Origin: Hoplostethus atlanticus
Lineage: Eukaryota > Chordata > Actinopteri > Trachichthyiformes > Trachichthyidae
Assembly (NCBI GenBank): GCA_034670405.1
Contig: JAXDDX010000057.1
Span: 1,597,001 to 1,661,000 of the forward strand
Direction of reading: 5' to 3'
Length of the DNA stretch: 64,000 nt
The notes below the pieces were generated by a model that ran no database searches, was not told the origin of the DNA, and worked only from the letters and a program-made list of their open reading frames with translations. The first letter of the stretch is position 1. Each line of letters begins with the position of its first letter. Below are positions 26,101 through 37,379 of this stretch, one piece after another. The translations under genes and the position numbers were made by a program.

Positions 26101-29100
26101 GCTCATGGCGAACCGGATGAGTTCATTAGCGGCGTCGAACATGACAAAGACCTGGTCCACGCTGAGCATCTGGGTGGGTTGGATGTCTCTCAAAGCCTCG
26201 TCATGCTGGCAGCTCTGGAAGGTGATGGCCTGGCGCCACTGATACGTCCTGGTCTCAGTGGAGCCATCGGGCAAGGTCACCACGTAGTCCCGGGTGGAGG
26301 ATGAGGTGACCACTGGAGGGAACGATAGGCAGGTTGGAAAACAAGCCGATGGTTCTCTTAGATGGTTTCTCTATATCTACTCAGCCTGGAGGTTTAGCTA
26401 GGACTATGAAAATAGGAACAAGTTATTTTGAAAGACAACCCAAAAGCATCAATAGATACACATGAAGAGGTGGGGCTAGTTGGAAAAAAAAAGGATGAAA
26501 AATTCCACATTCCCATCCAACTGACGAGAGCTGTACCCCACTAGTACCTGGAGTGTGTACATATCTATAACTGTGTACTTGTTCAGTGTGAAGAGCCGAG
26601 TCTCTGGTCAGGCTGTGTCTTACAGTTGTTGCTGTACTGGTAGATCTCGGAGTAGCGGTCGATCTGCACAGTGGAGCCGCGAGGCACCTCGGGGACCCGG
26701 CCTTCCAGGGTGGTGCTCACCGCCAGGTGGTCGTGCTCGTCAATGCCTTTGAACTCCTGCTTGACGGTCAGCTTCTCATTCCCTGGCAGAAAGGTCACCT
26801 CGGCCTGCCGCGTGAACTCCCCCCCTAGGAAGGACAGAGAAGGGGAGGTTAACGCGAAGACAAACATACCCTGACCCTAAATGAACTTTGGACCGCTATC
26901 CTCCGTCTCCGCTGGGGTAAGGTGAGGGGAATTCAGCCGGACAGAGTAAGTGAAATTACAGCTGCGCGGCCAAATGCGGTTGTTAATGGACATTGTCATG
27001 ATTTGTTGGTCCTGCATTCCTATTGTCCAACTGAAATCTTTCTCTTACCAATAATGCTGAAGCCATTCTTGAAGCCAGGCTGCTCCAGAGCAAATGCCCA
27101 CCCAATCACACTGCCAAGGCCCGCCAGCGGCTGAAGGGAGGGTCCGAGGCTGTCAGGGATGTCACTGATGGCCACATAGGAACGCCCGTCATTAACCACT
27201 ACGTACGAGTGGAGATCATTGCCGGTGAACTCCACTGGAGAGGGAGAGTTGCCCACATACACCCTTCCATGCACTTTGCCATTCATCCTCTGGGGCTTCC
27301 CTGCAATGACAAATCAAAATAAGCTCAATGTCACTTAACAGTTTCCATCTTGCATCAGAATTCAATGAAAGGACTTCAGGCGGTGGGACGCGTACCCTCC
27401 GCCACACACTGTATCCCGTTGCCGTAGAATCCAGGCCTGCAGTGGCAGCAGTAACCGCTAGAGTAGTCCCTGCAGTCAGCGAAGGTGGAGCACTTCTTTC
27501 CACTGTTCGCACATGTCCCAAAGTTGTATGAGAACACTGTAAGGAGAGAAAATAATTGATACGAAAAGCAACATTTTAAAATTGCATACTGGTGAGAAAT
27601 ATATGACACTGTCAGTCCCTTGCTCCTGTGGACCCACCATCTACATTGAGTTCTCCATCATCCACCACCAGCACTTCAGGGTTTGCAGGTTGAAAGTCGA
27701 CCTGCTGATGCTGGAGCTGAACTGGGTGGACTAAGATCTGGCCTTCTGGCTTATAGGGGGGGTACTCCACTTGTTGTCCTGCAGTATACACAGGCCTGCC
27801 TGGGTCAACAGCCTCCTCGTAGCCCTCAGGGGCCCTCTGCTGTGTGGCTTCAGTAGGCAGGTCAGTGACCTCACCTGGAGCCACGTTGCTGAAGTAGGGA
27901 GAAGTTCCAATCTCGTACACCCACACACCTCGCAGGCCAGAGTTGGTTTCCCTAAAAAGGGGAAGATGCTGTAGTTACCTTGTGAGGTGAAAACACATTT
28001 TCCAGTTGCTGATTGACAGTTCTTGAAACATTATCTAGCCAGCAACATTGGTCAGAAACGGGTCTTCCTGTGATGACAGCCACTGGTAAACTTACTCTGC
28101 TAAAGCCTTGACGGATGCCTCATCCTCAGTCGTGATGCGGTAGTACGGTCCCTGACTGGAAAACAGGAAACCCTGGACCACACCCTTACTAAAGCCAGCC
28201 TGCATGGTCACACTACTGCCCCCTACTGGCGTGGAAGAAAACTGTAGGCCATCCCTCATGTAAAGCACAATGGCATACGAGGCAGTCTCCAAGGATGCAA
28301 TCACCAGCTGGAAGGTGTTTCTCTGGAAGGTGTCATGAAACAGAAGTTCACATAAAGAAGATGTAAGTGACCAATTACAATCAAGTAAATATACCCCCAG
28401 ATTACCAAATAGCCAAGTAATGCTCACCTTCTTGTCAATGCCATCACCTCTGTTTTGAGGTTCATGGGTGGCGACATCTACCCACGTGATCACCACAGCA
28501 TGGGTGGGACCTATTTCATCATCCTCCGGGAAAGCCCTGTTGATGTGCTCGGCTGCCTGACGCAGGGCGGCGGGACTGGTATCCTGGCGGAAGAAAACTT
28601 TCCCCACACCATCGCTTGTGTCCAGATCTCCTTGCAAACCTGCAATCATGCCGAACTTTGCGGGCATTTTGCCAAGATACGTCGACTCGCCGGTCGGCTG
28701 TGTTGTGGCAACAAAGCCGTTGGTGTTGATCTGAAATTAAAAACTCCAGTTAGTCAGGAATACCAAGAGCTGAGATGATCGTAACACCGTATGGCTTTTG
28801 CAGATTCTTTATACCACAACTAGGATAACACATGGAAGAACTCCTCCTCCGCAGAGGCAAACACAGTCCGGTTTGACCCACTTTGATCTCTATTTCCAAA
28901 CTCATTAGAGTAATGATCCGAGTCAGCTGCTATGTCCTGCAAAAGCACTAATGAACCAACAAGATGTAATTTAACACACTTAGAAAGTTTAATGTGAACA
29001 CATGCGGGGCTTGTAAAAAAAGCTGGGCTCATGTCAAACACACACACACACACACTGCACAAGGGGCTCCTCCACTTCCTGACCAGCCGGGGGAAAACAA

Positions 29101-31263
29101 GCGCACTATTCCTGGCCAGGGCCACACAGTTTCCTGTCCTTGCCCCTGACGGCCAGCTCCAGAGAGCCCAACGATTGCACACTAATCTTCATTACAGGAA
29201 CTTCCTGCCAAACTGCAAGATAGAGCTGGGAAAATGATTAGCCATTGGGGTCGCTTTGAGAGTTAGTGTATCTATGTTCATGCTAGGATTTGATAGAATC
29301 TGAATCACACTCAGGAGGAGACAATGAAACTTTGAAGCCTTCCTAATTATTGGAGTAAGTGGGTTTTTTTTCCCCTAGAAATATGTCTGGCCCAAAAGCA
29401 TTACTGTTCCCCCACAGGGCATAGACAGTTCAGGGCAGGTACTGACTGTGGCTCATATCGAGCTTTGTGAATGAAAAAAAGATCTGCGGGCCATCTTGAC
29501 TGCAGTAGAGAAATATGTGTCTGTGGTGGGTGATGCAGAGCTAATTTGGATCTAGTCTGCAACGAGAAAAAGCCCCTAGTAGTCTGCCTGTCATGATAAG
29601 GAATTAAATGCTTATTCCCAAACTCATGCTTTAACCAGGAACGTTTGATGTCTCCACAGAGCTCCTCTAGCTGAGACTAGGAGTATGAAAGGCCCTTCTC
29701 TGCATGGCGAGATCGAGCATATTACTGCTGCATGACTGACAATAGTAATGAGTAAAGATTCAGTCGTCAAAGATGAACTAATTTTCTGTTCTATCAACGA
29801 CTCAGACCCATTGACAGCATTGACCACAACTTAAATATGACCACCTAGAAGGGTAAAAGTCCATGCTTGTCACTTGTCACATGCTTGCTGTGTCTGTATC
29901 GATTGAATCTTGAGCTGGTAATAAATGAATGTTTTTTTGAGGCATTTTTAGTGTAAATCCTTTGTAAAATAGAAATAGGATTCATTGCTCAAATACACAG
30001 ATTTCATATTGTGAACTACAGGAAAATCTGCTATACCACAATGACAATGACACAATGCCTTTTTCAAAATACATGACCCAAATGTTGAGTTACTGATTTT
30101 CAAGGGAAATGCCTTTTGTATGAAATTACTCTTTGATTGTATATCCACACAATCTACAACACAATTAAAACAAGGATGTGGCATTTCTGTTTATAAAAGG
30201 AGAATCACAGGGGATAAAGGCCTATTCATCGGTCCAACATAATAGTGCTGCTTTGAGCCAAATGTGACTATTGCTCTGCATTTAAGTCAATTCAACACTC
30301 CACAGGGTGACTGTAAACCGCAGGTAATAAACCCATAACAGCCTGAAGAGTTTCATTTCTGTCTAATGAAGTGTTGCAATTCTTTATCCTGACAAAAATC
30401 TTAATATGTGAGCTCTTCTTCATGTTTTCAGTGAGATAATTCTCTAGAAACTCACCTACAAACACACTATTTATTTTAGAAACATTTAGAGATCAGAGGT
30501 ATCATCATAAACTGGGACACCCAACATAGTCAAAAACCTCTACGTACCATGTTACTCTAACATGACAATGAGGTGCATATTTGTCTGTGTGTGTTCGTGA
30601 CCACTCTCTGCTCCTCTGAGGGGGGTTGTGACGGGGAGTCAAGAGTGTATGTATTTGGGATGGATTGCAAAATAAAGTCGTTTGAGTACTTTGGCCCTTG
30701 GTCAACAGTAAAACGATAACCTCAGGGGAAGCTGCAAGAATGCGTGGCCACACACACATTCCACAGGGTATTGCAGCCACTATGATAAACAAATCAGTAT
30801 TTCCAAATTCCTCAGAAAAGAAAAATGCTGTCCCAGGTGTGTTTTACAACTTCCAAAACTAACTTTAAGACGAACTAACAGTCTGGAATGAGAAACTACT
30901 TTTTTCGTGTATCAGGGTCCTGGGTGCCCAATCGAATGTATGCGCAATTGCGCAAGATGGATATTCTCATAGTAAAATAGTAAAATAGTAAATTCCGTGC
31001 GTTTGCGTCAAAACGAGCATGACTGATACAGATAGCTTAGCAAGTTTGAGTGAACTTACAAAGATGCTGTCGAAAGTGCCATCATAGAACAAGACTGGCT
31101 TGTCCAAGGCGAGCTGGTGCGTCTGGTCATTCCCTGGTTCCAGTAACTGGTCTCTCGCGTTTGGACCGAAGGGAAAGAGCTCTCCGCGCGTTATACCGTG
31201 CACCGACGCCACAAGTCCGACAAGGGTCACACAGACGAGCCATCCCTGCTCCTGCCAGCACAT
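16975..31263 (-). CDS. nid1: Nidogen-1 (entactin), 20 coding exons
   Basis: Secreted basement-membrane glycoprotein that bridges laminin gamma-1, collagen IV and perlecan. Exons: 31060-31263, 28428-28730, 28096-28322, 27638-27951, 27396-27536, 27049-27300, 26624-26824, 26079-26312, 25703-25840, 24369-24497, 23557-23700, 22732-22851, 21486-21713, 21179-21352, 20197-20323, 19584-19755, 18998-19155, 18795-18918, 17771-17883, 16975-17105. All have GT-AG borders. The product is about 1,210 residues (human 1,247). Domain order is signal peptide, NIDO, EGF, G2F barrel, four EGFs, one thyroglobulin type-1, YWTD propeller, EGF. A single thyroglobulin module argues for nid1, since nidogen-2 has two. 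Exon lengths sum to 3,634 nt, one too many for an open frame: exons 13 and 14 do not join in phase. The rest reads cleanly, so I treat the gene as functional with a probable sequence error or local variant. Confidence 0.93.
17771..21352 (-). CDS. nid1: nid1 exons 14-19: linker and YWTD (LDLR class B) propeller
   Basis: Exon 14 encodes a proline-rich linker then [22 protein letters not shown], the first propeller strand. Exon 15 holds [20 protein letters not shown], exon 16 [12 protein letters not shown], exon 17 [21 protein letters not shown] and CWADA, exon 18 [10 protein letters not shown], exon 19 [15 protein letters not shown]. Together these make the six-bladed propeller that in nidogen-1 binds the laminin gamma-1 LE module. 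Introns here contain the fold-back element at 19,814-20,117 and a long intron between 17,884 and 18,794 with no feature beyond short CA/C runs near 18,054-18,092. Confidence 0.92.
18054..18092. repeat. (CA)n interrupted by a C run
   Basis: CA units broken by about 13 cytosines, in nid1 intron 18. Confidence 0.9.
19814..20117. mobile_element. Fold-back element made of 10-bp tandem units
   Basis: The right arm (about 19,975-20,096) is a run of at least 12 copies of a 10-bp unit TTTGKGGTAS. The left arm (about 19,837-19,966) is the same unit inverted (GTACCMCAAA), partly decayed. The centre is a short spacer (ttga). The outermost sequences are inverted repeats too: aaattatgggccctactaatt on the left against aaatttgggtcctacttatt read from the right. 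It could fold into one long hairpin. It lies in nid1 intron 15. Structure resembles fold-back DNA transposons; I cannot name the family. Confidence 0.7.
21486..21713 (-). CDS. nid1: nid1 exon 13: thyroglobulin type-1 module
   Basis: Encodes 76 residues with the thyroglobulin type-1 signature: [32 protein letters not shown], then [21 protein letters not shown] and a closing Met-Cys. The CWCVD core is intact. Donor used: AATGT|GTGAGT, leaving phase 1 after the final cysteine codon begins. The following exon reads in the conserved frame only from phase 0. Confidence 0.9.
21782..22299. mobile_element. Tc1-like non-autonomous transposon (MITE)
   Basis: 518-bp element with 30-bp terminal inverted repeats (TATACACTCACCGGCCACTT.. 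and its complement at the end) differing at one base, ending in TA as expected of Tc1/mariner insertions. Inside, on the minus strand (about 22,040-22,170), a frame reads [20 protein letters not shown] and [19 protein letters not shown], the helix-turn-helix DNA-binding part of a Tc1-type transposase. The catalytic DDE part is missing. It sits in nid1 intron 12, about 70 bp from exon 13. Confidence 0.88.
22732..25840 (-). CDS. nid1: nid1 exons 9-12: four EGF-like modules, one per exon
   Basis: Each exon is flanked by phase-1 introns and encodes one six-cysteine EGF module, the classical shuffled-module layout. Exons 10 and 12 start DIDEC, the calcium-binding EGF signature. Exon 11 contains [26 protein letters not shown]. 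Exon 9 reads [11 protein letters not shown] where human nidogen-1 has GFRGDGRTC, so the RGD integrin motif is absent. The introns hold an L2-type LINE end (24,600-25,184) and a CA repeat (24,076-24,117). Confidence 0.92.
23371..23392. repeat. (AT)n microsatellite
   Basis: Short pure AT run in nid1 intron 11. Confidence 0.85.
24076..24118. repeat. (CA)n microsatellite
   Basis: CA run with one interruption, nid1 intron 10. Confidence 0.9.
24600..25184 (+). mobile_element. 5'-truncated L2-type LINE, 3' end
   Basis: The plus strand frame at 24,605-24,823 contains [20 protein letters not shown] and [17 protein letters not shown], the typical C-terminus of fish L2-like reverse transcriptase proteins. 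It is followed by a 3' UTR and the tail 'gtaagtcgctttggataaaagcgtctgctaaatg', then (TGTAA)n at 25,152-25,184. A 30-35 bp tandem repeat (tcttgtttatttg..cacttatttgtcttagc) lies at 24,855-24,965. Inserted in nid1 intron 9 on the strand opposite to the gene; 5' truncation is usual for LINEs. Confidence 0.85.
26079..27536 (-). CDS. nid1: nid1 exons 5-8: EGF-like 1 and G2F beta-barrel
   Basis: Exon 5 encodes an EGF module ([37 protein letters not shown]). Exons 6-8 (residues about 397-625) form the G2F barrel, the GFP-like fold that binds perlecan and collagen IV. Recognisable stretches are [89 protein letters not shown] and [15 protein letters not shown]. Each is nearly collinear with human nidogen-1. 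Confidence 0.93.
27638..31263 (-). CDS. nid1: nid1 exons 1-4: signal peptide, NIDO domain, acidic/proline linker
   Basis: The start Met at 31,261-31,263 opens a hydrophobic signal peptide ([16 protein letters not shown], likely cleaved before [11 protein letters not shown]). The mature N-terminus RGELFPFGP matches nidogens (human RQELFPFGP). Exons 2 and 3 (residues about 69-245) give the NIDO domain, including [29 protein letters not shown] and [13 protein letters not shown]. Exon 4 (to residue about 349) starts [12 protein letters not shown] and continues into a variable linker rich in Pro, Glu and Gln, where flexible or sulfated link regions lie in other nidogens. Intron 1 (28,731-31,059) is 2.3 kb with no recognisable feature beyond a short CA run at about 29,038. 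Confidence 0.93.
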
Positions 31264-31329
31264 TGTCGGTGTTTTAGAGAGCGCTGGGCAGCCGTACGGT
31301 TCCTCACAGTCAGGTTGAGGCAGAGTGAC

Positions 31330-31430
31330 GCACAGCTTCTTCTATGTGGAGAGTTCAGTCGGAGTTGGAGAGACGCGGGGCGGAGTTGGGATAAATGGGG
31401 CGCGGAGCTCTGGTTCAATGAAACCACGAG
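31330..31430 (-). promoter_or_regulatory. nid1: Probable nid1 promoter
   Basis: Upstream of the nid1 start codon on the minus strand there are a GC box (complement of GGGGCGG at 31,377-31,383), a second GC-rich block at about 31,398-31,404, and an AT-rich CCATTTAT at 31,391-31,398 that could serve as a weak TATA element. This would leave a 5' UTR of roughly 70-100 nt. Confidence 0.4.
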
Positions 31431-31439
31431 ACTCCTGGA

Positions 31440-33590
31440 TGGAGAAATGAGAGGTAGGGCAATACTTCAATGCGTCCTTTTCTCTTGGTGTTGATGAATG
31501 ATGTGTGCGCTGCTCATCGGCACAATAATAACCAGGCGTCTGCTGTGATGAAGCAGAGGGGAAGCGCAGAAGTTCAGTCTCACCCCAAACCTCTTGTTTT
31601 AAATTCTGGCTTGCAACATAATACGGGGATATGAGGGAACAGTCAAGTGTTGCCTGATACAGTAGAAGCTGCAGCCGTCTCAGTTTGGATGGTCAGGTAT
31701 TACAATGCAGTGTGTGGGAGGGTCCAAAGTGTCTCCAGAAGGACAACAACACTGGAGCTGTGTCTGTATTAGGACATTTGGACACATGCCAGGGGCCCAT
31801 CAGAGCATGGACATCAGAGCATGGACCAATTCCTGGCAACAAGAGCCCCCATGGCCACTTTGACTGAAACATTACATAAAGGACAATATCACAGAGCACT
31901 GTACCATACACTAATCATTTGAGGCACGGCTATCAAACGTGACCCCAAGCTGGGATAATGAGGGGCATGCTGGTCATCGGGATGGTTACAGTTGGGGTTG
32001 TTTTGGCTTTATGGTCTGATGCAACATCCTCAAAGGGCCACAACTCCCAAGAGTTTGCTTCAGGGACCCCCATGTAGGAAGAGATTTTTGTTGCTGTTGA
32101 TTTCATATGAGCTGTACAGCTGTACCTGGGGAGATGATAGTGGTGAGGGTGAAACCTGTGATTACAACAGTCATCCTCATACATTCTCTAATTGGGATCA
32201 TTTCTTGTGAATTGAATTATAGTGAAATTCCTCATTTTATTGGGGAGTCCATTTAGTTGGTTTTAGTTGGCTTGAAAACATAATATGTATATATAACTTG
32301 ACAAACTGTTTTATGTGCTCTAATTGAGCCACAAACAAAGTTTCACACACACTGTAGCCTCCATAGCCTTTCTACCTTGAATACAGTTTAAAAGCGCCAC
32401 CTCCTGGTCATTTTGTGGACTCTCCATTTCTTGTTTCTAAATCTACTCTCTCCTCCAGATAAAGGAAACGCATTTCCAGAGACAACATAAATTGATATGA
32501 GTATATTGACATCACTGATTGAAGTATATTAGCAAATGTTATTTCTCAAGCATTGGAAATAGAATGGATACATTTGTGTGAAATTATGTCTCAGAATAAA
32601 AACTAAATCATGTGACTTTCCCATACTGGGTATTATTATTTAATGCTGTAAGTTCATCCACTTTTAAAAAAAATATACACTGTCATCAATATCATAACAT
32701 TGTTGATATTGACTGCTGTGAGTCGACAATACACACAGTCACAGGGCCCCCATTGGAGTCCCAGTGACTGATGGGATATTTACCCTGGGGCAAGTGATGT
32801 CATTAGCTGTGACCTGTTAGTGCTTCAGTGAGTCTGTTTTCTCTGACCATGTTGCCTGGGAACCGGTGGTCTGTGATCTAACGTGACCACAGAGGGGAAC
32901 TCCCTGTGAACGTATGGCAAGGTATCACATTCAGTCAGTCAGTTACCAAATATTTTATTCTAAGAGGCTTGCAAGGTCTCACCTCCACGCTATACTAGAT
33001 CTCCCTCACTCTCTCTTTTGGTCGGATCCTAGCCTTCCTTTTGAAAAGGAGAAGTGTGCAATTAGGTTTTAGAGGAAATAAAGCTTCTGATAGAAGACAT
33101 GATTTTCCACACGTCGATGCATTCATTCGTTTTGCTGGTGGCGGCAGGGGGGGGGAAGCATGACTAATGTATTGGTGGAGTCAGAGGTGAGTTAGAGTGA
33201 CGTCCATCCTTGGCTTTCCTGGTGTTCACATGCCCCAGTCCTGTGAAACAACAACAAAGAAACCCTCCTACTACCAGCCATAACAAACTGTTGAGGCTTG
33301 TGTGTATACTACAACCTCCTCTTCTGGGTCCTAAACCAACTTGACCTGAAGCCGTTCTGGTAAGAATTCCACATAATATAAACTTTATCATGACTTATTC
33401 TAGCATCATATATTATACTACATATTACACAAGAGAGTGATGAAACAAAACATATGTGGTTGTGTTCTTGTATGTGGCTGTTTCATGAAAATGTCATCTT
33501 AGTTGAATGGAAGTAGATAAATGCAGCAGTGGGGAGGACCTCCTGGGAACCGAGCTGCGGTGGGAAGCCCCAGCAGAGGGTTAAAGGTAC
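31440..33590. other. Intergenic region between nid1 and gpr137b
   Basis: The two genes are head to head about 2.8 kb apart. I see no gene, large repeat or strong motif in this stretch; short open frames look random. Confidence 0.6.
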
Positions 33591-33599
33591 AGCAGAATG

Positions 33600-34038
33600 C
33601 GTCAGCTGATGCGTAGCGTAACGTAAGTGATGGCCCTGGGGGGGGGGAGGACGGTGCTTGGACTGAGCTCCCCGCTCCGCGCAGCTTCCTGCACACTGTT
33701 CCTGACAAACGGCTCGTTCTCAACTCTGATCATGTGCCTCAGCCGCTGGCTCACACAGCGCTGCAGCAGGAAGTCGGCCTCGTTTTCTTCCCCCCTTCTC
33801 TCCTCTCCCCGGCTTTTCTTTTCTCCCTGCTCCTGACAGCGCCCCCCCCTCCCTTACACTCAGACCCTTTCTCTCCCTCTTTGTCTCGGTCAGGCGTCAG
33901 AGCGGCCGATGTGTGCGGTGCTGTAGTCGAGGCAGGCGGGGTGGAGGGAGAGCCAGGAACAGGAGAGGAGGAGACAGGAGGCAGCGACCAACACTGGGAG
34001 AGAGAGGCCTCCACTTTGCTTTTCCTTCTCCACCGGTC
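33600..34038 (+). promoter_or_regulatory. gpr137b: CpG-rich promoter and 5' UTR of gpr137b
   Basis: GC-rich, CpG-bearing stretch immediately before the start codon, with purine-rich leader (gagaggaggagacagg..). The open frame extends upstream of the Met at 34,039 without a stop, but the family alignment (short acidic N-terminus before TM1) supports that Met, in context GGTCATGG. Confidence 0.45.
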
Positions 34039-36931
34039 ATGGAGGCCCTGGTTAGGGAGCCGGAGCCGGAGGACAAGCCTCTGCCTCTCCCGACCCTCAG
34101 CCCGGCCGTGCCTCCCTACGTCACGCTGGGGTTGACGGTGGTGTACACGGTCTTCTACTCTCTGCTCTTCATCTTCATCTACGTGCAGCTCTGGCTGGTG
34201 CTGCGTTACCGACACAAGCGGGTCAGCTACCAGACGGTGTTCCTGTTCCTGTGCCTGCTGTGGTCGGCGCTGCGCACGGTGCTCTTCTCCTTCTACTTCA
34301 AGAACTTTGTGATGGCCAACACTTTGGGTCCCTTTCCATTCTGGCTGCTCTACTGTTTCCCTGTCTGCCTGCAGTTCTTCACCCTCAGTCTCATGAACCT
34401 TTACTTTGCACAGGTGAGAGGGCTTGAATACTGTCACTTATGGCTCTGTGTTTCATGGAGTATATACAGTAGGTTACCTTTTCTGCACCTGTATCATGTC
34501 GTGGTGAGTGCGGTATTCTGGGAAGAGATCTGTAGAGATTGGGGGAACCACCACCACCTCAGTGTGGAAATGGTTGTGGGTTTCCGTGTGCATTGATTAT
34601 TTAGGGAAAAGCTTGTTGAGTGTTACATCTTCAAAATCACAGCTCAGATTTCTGTCACTAATATTTTGACACCTGACAGCAAGAAGTTTGCGGTGTGTGT
34701 TGCTTTAATATTGTACATAAAAGTATGCTCACAGTGTATCATTCCTTTATCTGTTTATGTAATCCAAACAGCAAATCATGCTTAACTCTCCCTGAGCCTC
34801 TACCTAGCGTTTTATTTTTAGCATGACCCTGCTGTGCTGATTGGACAAACAGTTGCAAGTGACAAGTGTGGCAAAGCACAAAGCATTTACATGCGGCACC
34901 GTGATGTCTGAGCAACTGCGTATCCACACTTCAGACTTCAGGTTCCCGTTTCAAAAGAACGGCAGAATACAGAAGTGAAAATGGCTTCCCATAATAGCAT
35001 GACACATTTGCATGATGCAATTTTATTTTTCCCCTGACAGGTTGTTTTCAAGGCAAAGTCAAAATATGCACCAGAGCTTTTGAGATACAGGTAAGAAAAA
35101 TCTGTAGTGGGAAGGGAAAGTTCATTAAATGCTTATATGCCGCAGTATTATGCTTAAAATACAATGATCAAAATAAAAACATTAGCTGAAGTGTTTACTG
35201 TACTTGTTTAAAGCGTGTAATAAGTGTGTAATAACATAGTTTCTCTATCCCTGTGTCCCCAGGCTGCCCCTGTACCTGCTCTTCCTGTTCATCAGCCTGG
35301 TGTTCCTGGTGGTCAACCTGGCATGCGCCCTGCTGGTGAGGATGTCCTCCGCCGATGCCCACACCATCGTGCTCGTGAGGGTGGCCATCAACGACACGCT
35401 CTTTGTCCTGTGCGCCGTCTCGCTCTCCCTGTGCCTTTACAAGATTGCCAAGATGTCACTGGCCAACATTTACCTGGAATCCAAGGTAGGCGCCGGTATT
35501 GACCAAGTGGTGGGAAATCAAACAGGAATGAAATGGCTAGAACAAAATGGCTTGGAAACTGTCATTTGTGTGACTGAATTCAAAAACTATTGTGTGCTGC
35601 ATGAGAAGACGCACTTTCTTGCATCCTTTATGCTTTGCACACAGCGAGCGTTCCCTAGCAACGCCGTGCCTTCCTTGTGCATGACTGAGTATGCTGTGTG
35701 CATGTGTAAGCTTCATGAACAGCACAGCTGGGCGGGCATTTTTTGGTGATTTTGTTTCGTTTCCCAGCCACAGACAGCATGACAGACAGGTATTGACATA
35801 AAGAAAAATATCTTTTTACTCCATGTTGAGAAAGAACTGTCATCTGAAACTCACGGTTCCTTAAAAATCAAATCACCTCGACAATATTCCACTGAGTTTT
35901 TCTTTCATCTCGCTAAACATTTCATTAGATCCCACTTTTTCCAAAAGGTGGATGTGTGGTCGAGATCTCATTTTGCAGGTGAAACTCTTGGGACTCTTAG
36001 ATGGGTGTTTCTGTGTGTTAACCCTCTGTGCAGGGGACATCAGTGTGCCAAGTGACAGCAATAGGAGCCACCGTCATCCTCATGTACACCTCCAGGGCCT
36101 GCTACAATCTGGTCGTCCTGGGCCTCTCTAACAAGAGTATTAACTCCTTTGACTACGACTGGTACAATGTTTCAGACCAGGTAAGAAATATGAAAAAGAA
36201 TGTGAAAAGGATATGCCTTTTTTTTCCCCAAAACAATGACGTTTAGACTATATATGGTGTGTTACAATGTTGTGAACTACTCATGTTTATATTGTTTTTT
36301 TCTTTCAGGCAGATTTGCGGTCGACTCTGGGCGACGCTGGCTACGTGGTCTTCGGGGTGGTCTTGTTTGTATGGGAGCTGCTCCCCACTTCTCTGGTAGT
36401 TTTCTTCTTCAGAGTCCGACAGCCCGCCCAAGACAGGGTGAGCCGACGGGGGTTACCTTGTTTTACTTGCCATAAATGAATCATCTATCACACTCCGTAC
36501 GATATCTCCCTAAACACGTGCTACCTTATAACTAACGTCTCGGTTATGTCTGGCTTGGCCTCCAGAGCGGCTCGGGGCTTCCAGGTCACGTCTTCTCCTC
36601 TAGGGCGTATTTCTTTGACAACCCGCGACGCTACGACAGCGACGATGACCTGACGTGGAGCATCATCCCACAGAACATCCAAGCCAGGTAATAACACTAA
36701 AAACACTATACTGTAAATAGGTGTGATGTGTCATAGAGGGAATCACTACAAGGTGCCAACAGAAAGGTTAAAGGGTTTTAACAACAGGATTTAATATTTT
36801 TATTTTTTCATCCCAGTTTGACTGCTGACAACTATGACTGGGGGAGCCAAAGCAGCAGCATCACTGCCTATATCGGAGGGGAGGACCCTCACCCCCTCCC
36901 ACCGCCTCCAGAGGAGCTGAACCCTTACTAG
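34039..36931 (+). CDS. gpr137b: GPR137B, lysosomal seven-helix membrane protein
   Basis: Orphan GPCR-like protein of the lysosomal membrane, reported to regulate Rag GTPase and mTORC1 activity. Coding exons: 34039-34413, 35041-35090, 35263-35485, 36034-36180, 36309-36437, 36566-36687, 36817-36931; all GT-AG and in phase, total 386 residues (human 399). Helices are visible as [116 protein letters not shown] and [49 protein letters not shown] and [14 protein letters not shown] agree with GPR137B better than GPR137 or GPR137C. The tail has [18 protein letters not shown], then a proline-rich end (EELNPY). Which teleost duplicate (ba or bb) I cannot tell. Confidence 0.93.
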
Positions 36932-37345
36932 TTGGAGTTCCCAGCGGCTTCCTTTGACCTGTGGCTTTTTTGCTTTTGCACACTCTTCCTCACTTCAGAG
37001 GCTGTCAGACTGAGGCACATGGGGCTGAACGTCGCCCTGGACTTGATACATTCTATTTTTTCTCGAGTTAACAGATATTTCTCATGGCCAGTACCTATAT
37101 ATAGATATATATAAATATATATGAAGGTCCTCTTACGGGACACTAATTTGCACAGTCTTTGTACAAAAGCATTATCCGCTCTGACTACTTCAACTTTTTC
37201 CACTGTATAGTTTATGTTGAATACTTTATATTTTTCTCGACCTTTGTATGTAATATGTGCTGTATTATTTTAATGTATTGCATATGGACACGTGTACTCT
37301 TTCATACAAATTTGTTTCTATAGCTGAGAGATTCATTCATTTCAT

Positions 37346-37351
37346 AATAAA
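37346..37351 (+). terminator. gpr137b: gpr137b poly(A) signal
   Basis: AATAAA followed by a TGTG/T-rich stretch (gagtttttgtatgctgtg) 415 nt after the stop codon. Confidence 0.65.
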
Positions 37352-37379
37352 GAGTTTTTGTATGCTGTGACAAAATCAA

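Noticed and set aside
33751..34437. 228-codon open frame on the minus strand
   Set aside because: It is antisense to gpr137b exon 1 and its GC-rich leader; the composition (Glu/Arg/Gln/Ser-rich) mirrors the opposite strand, and no family is recognisable.
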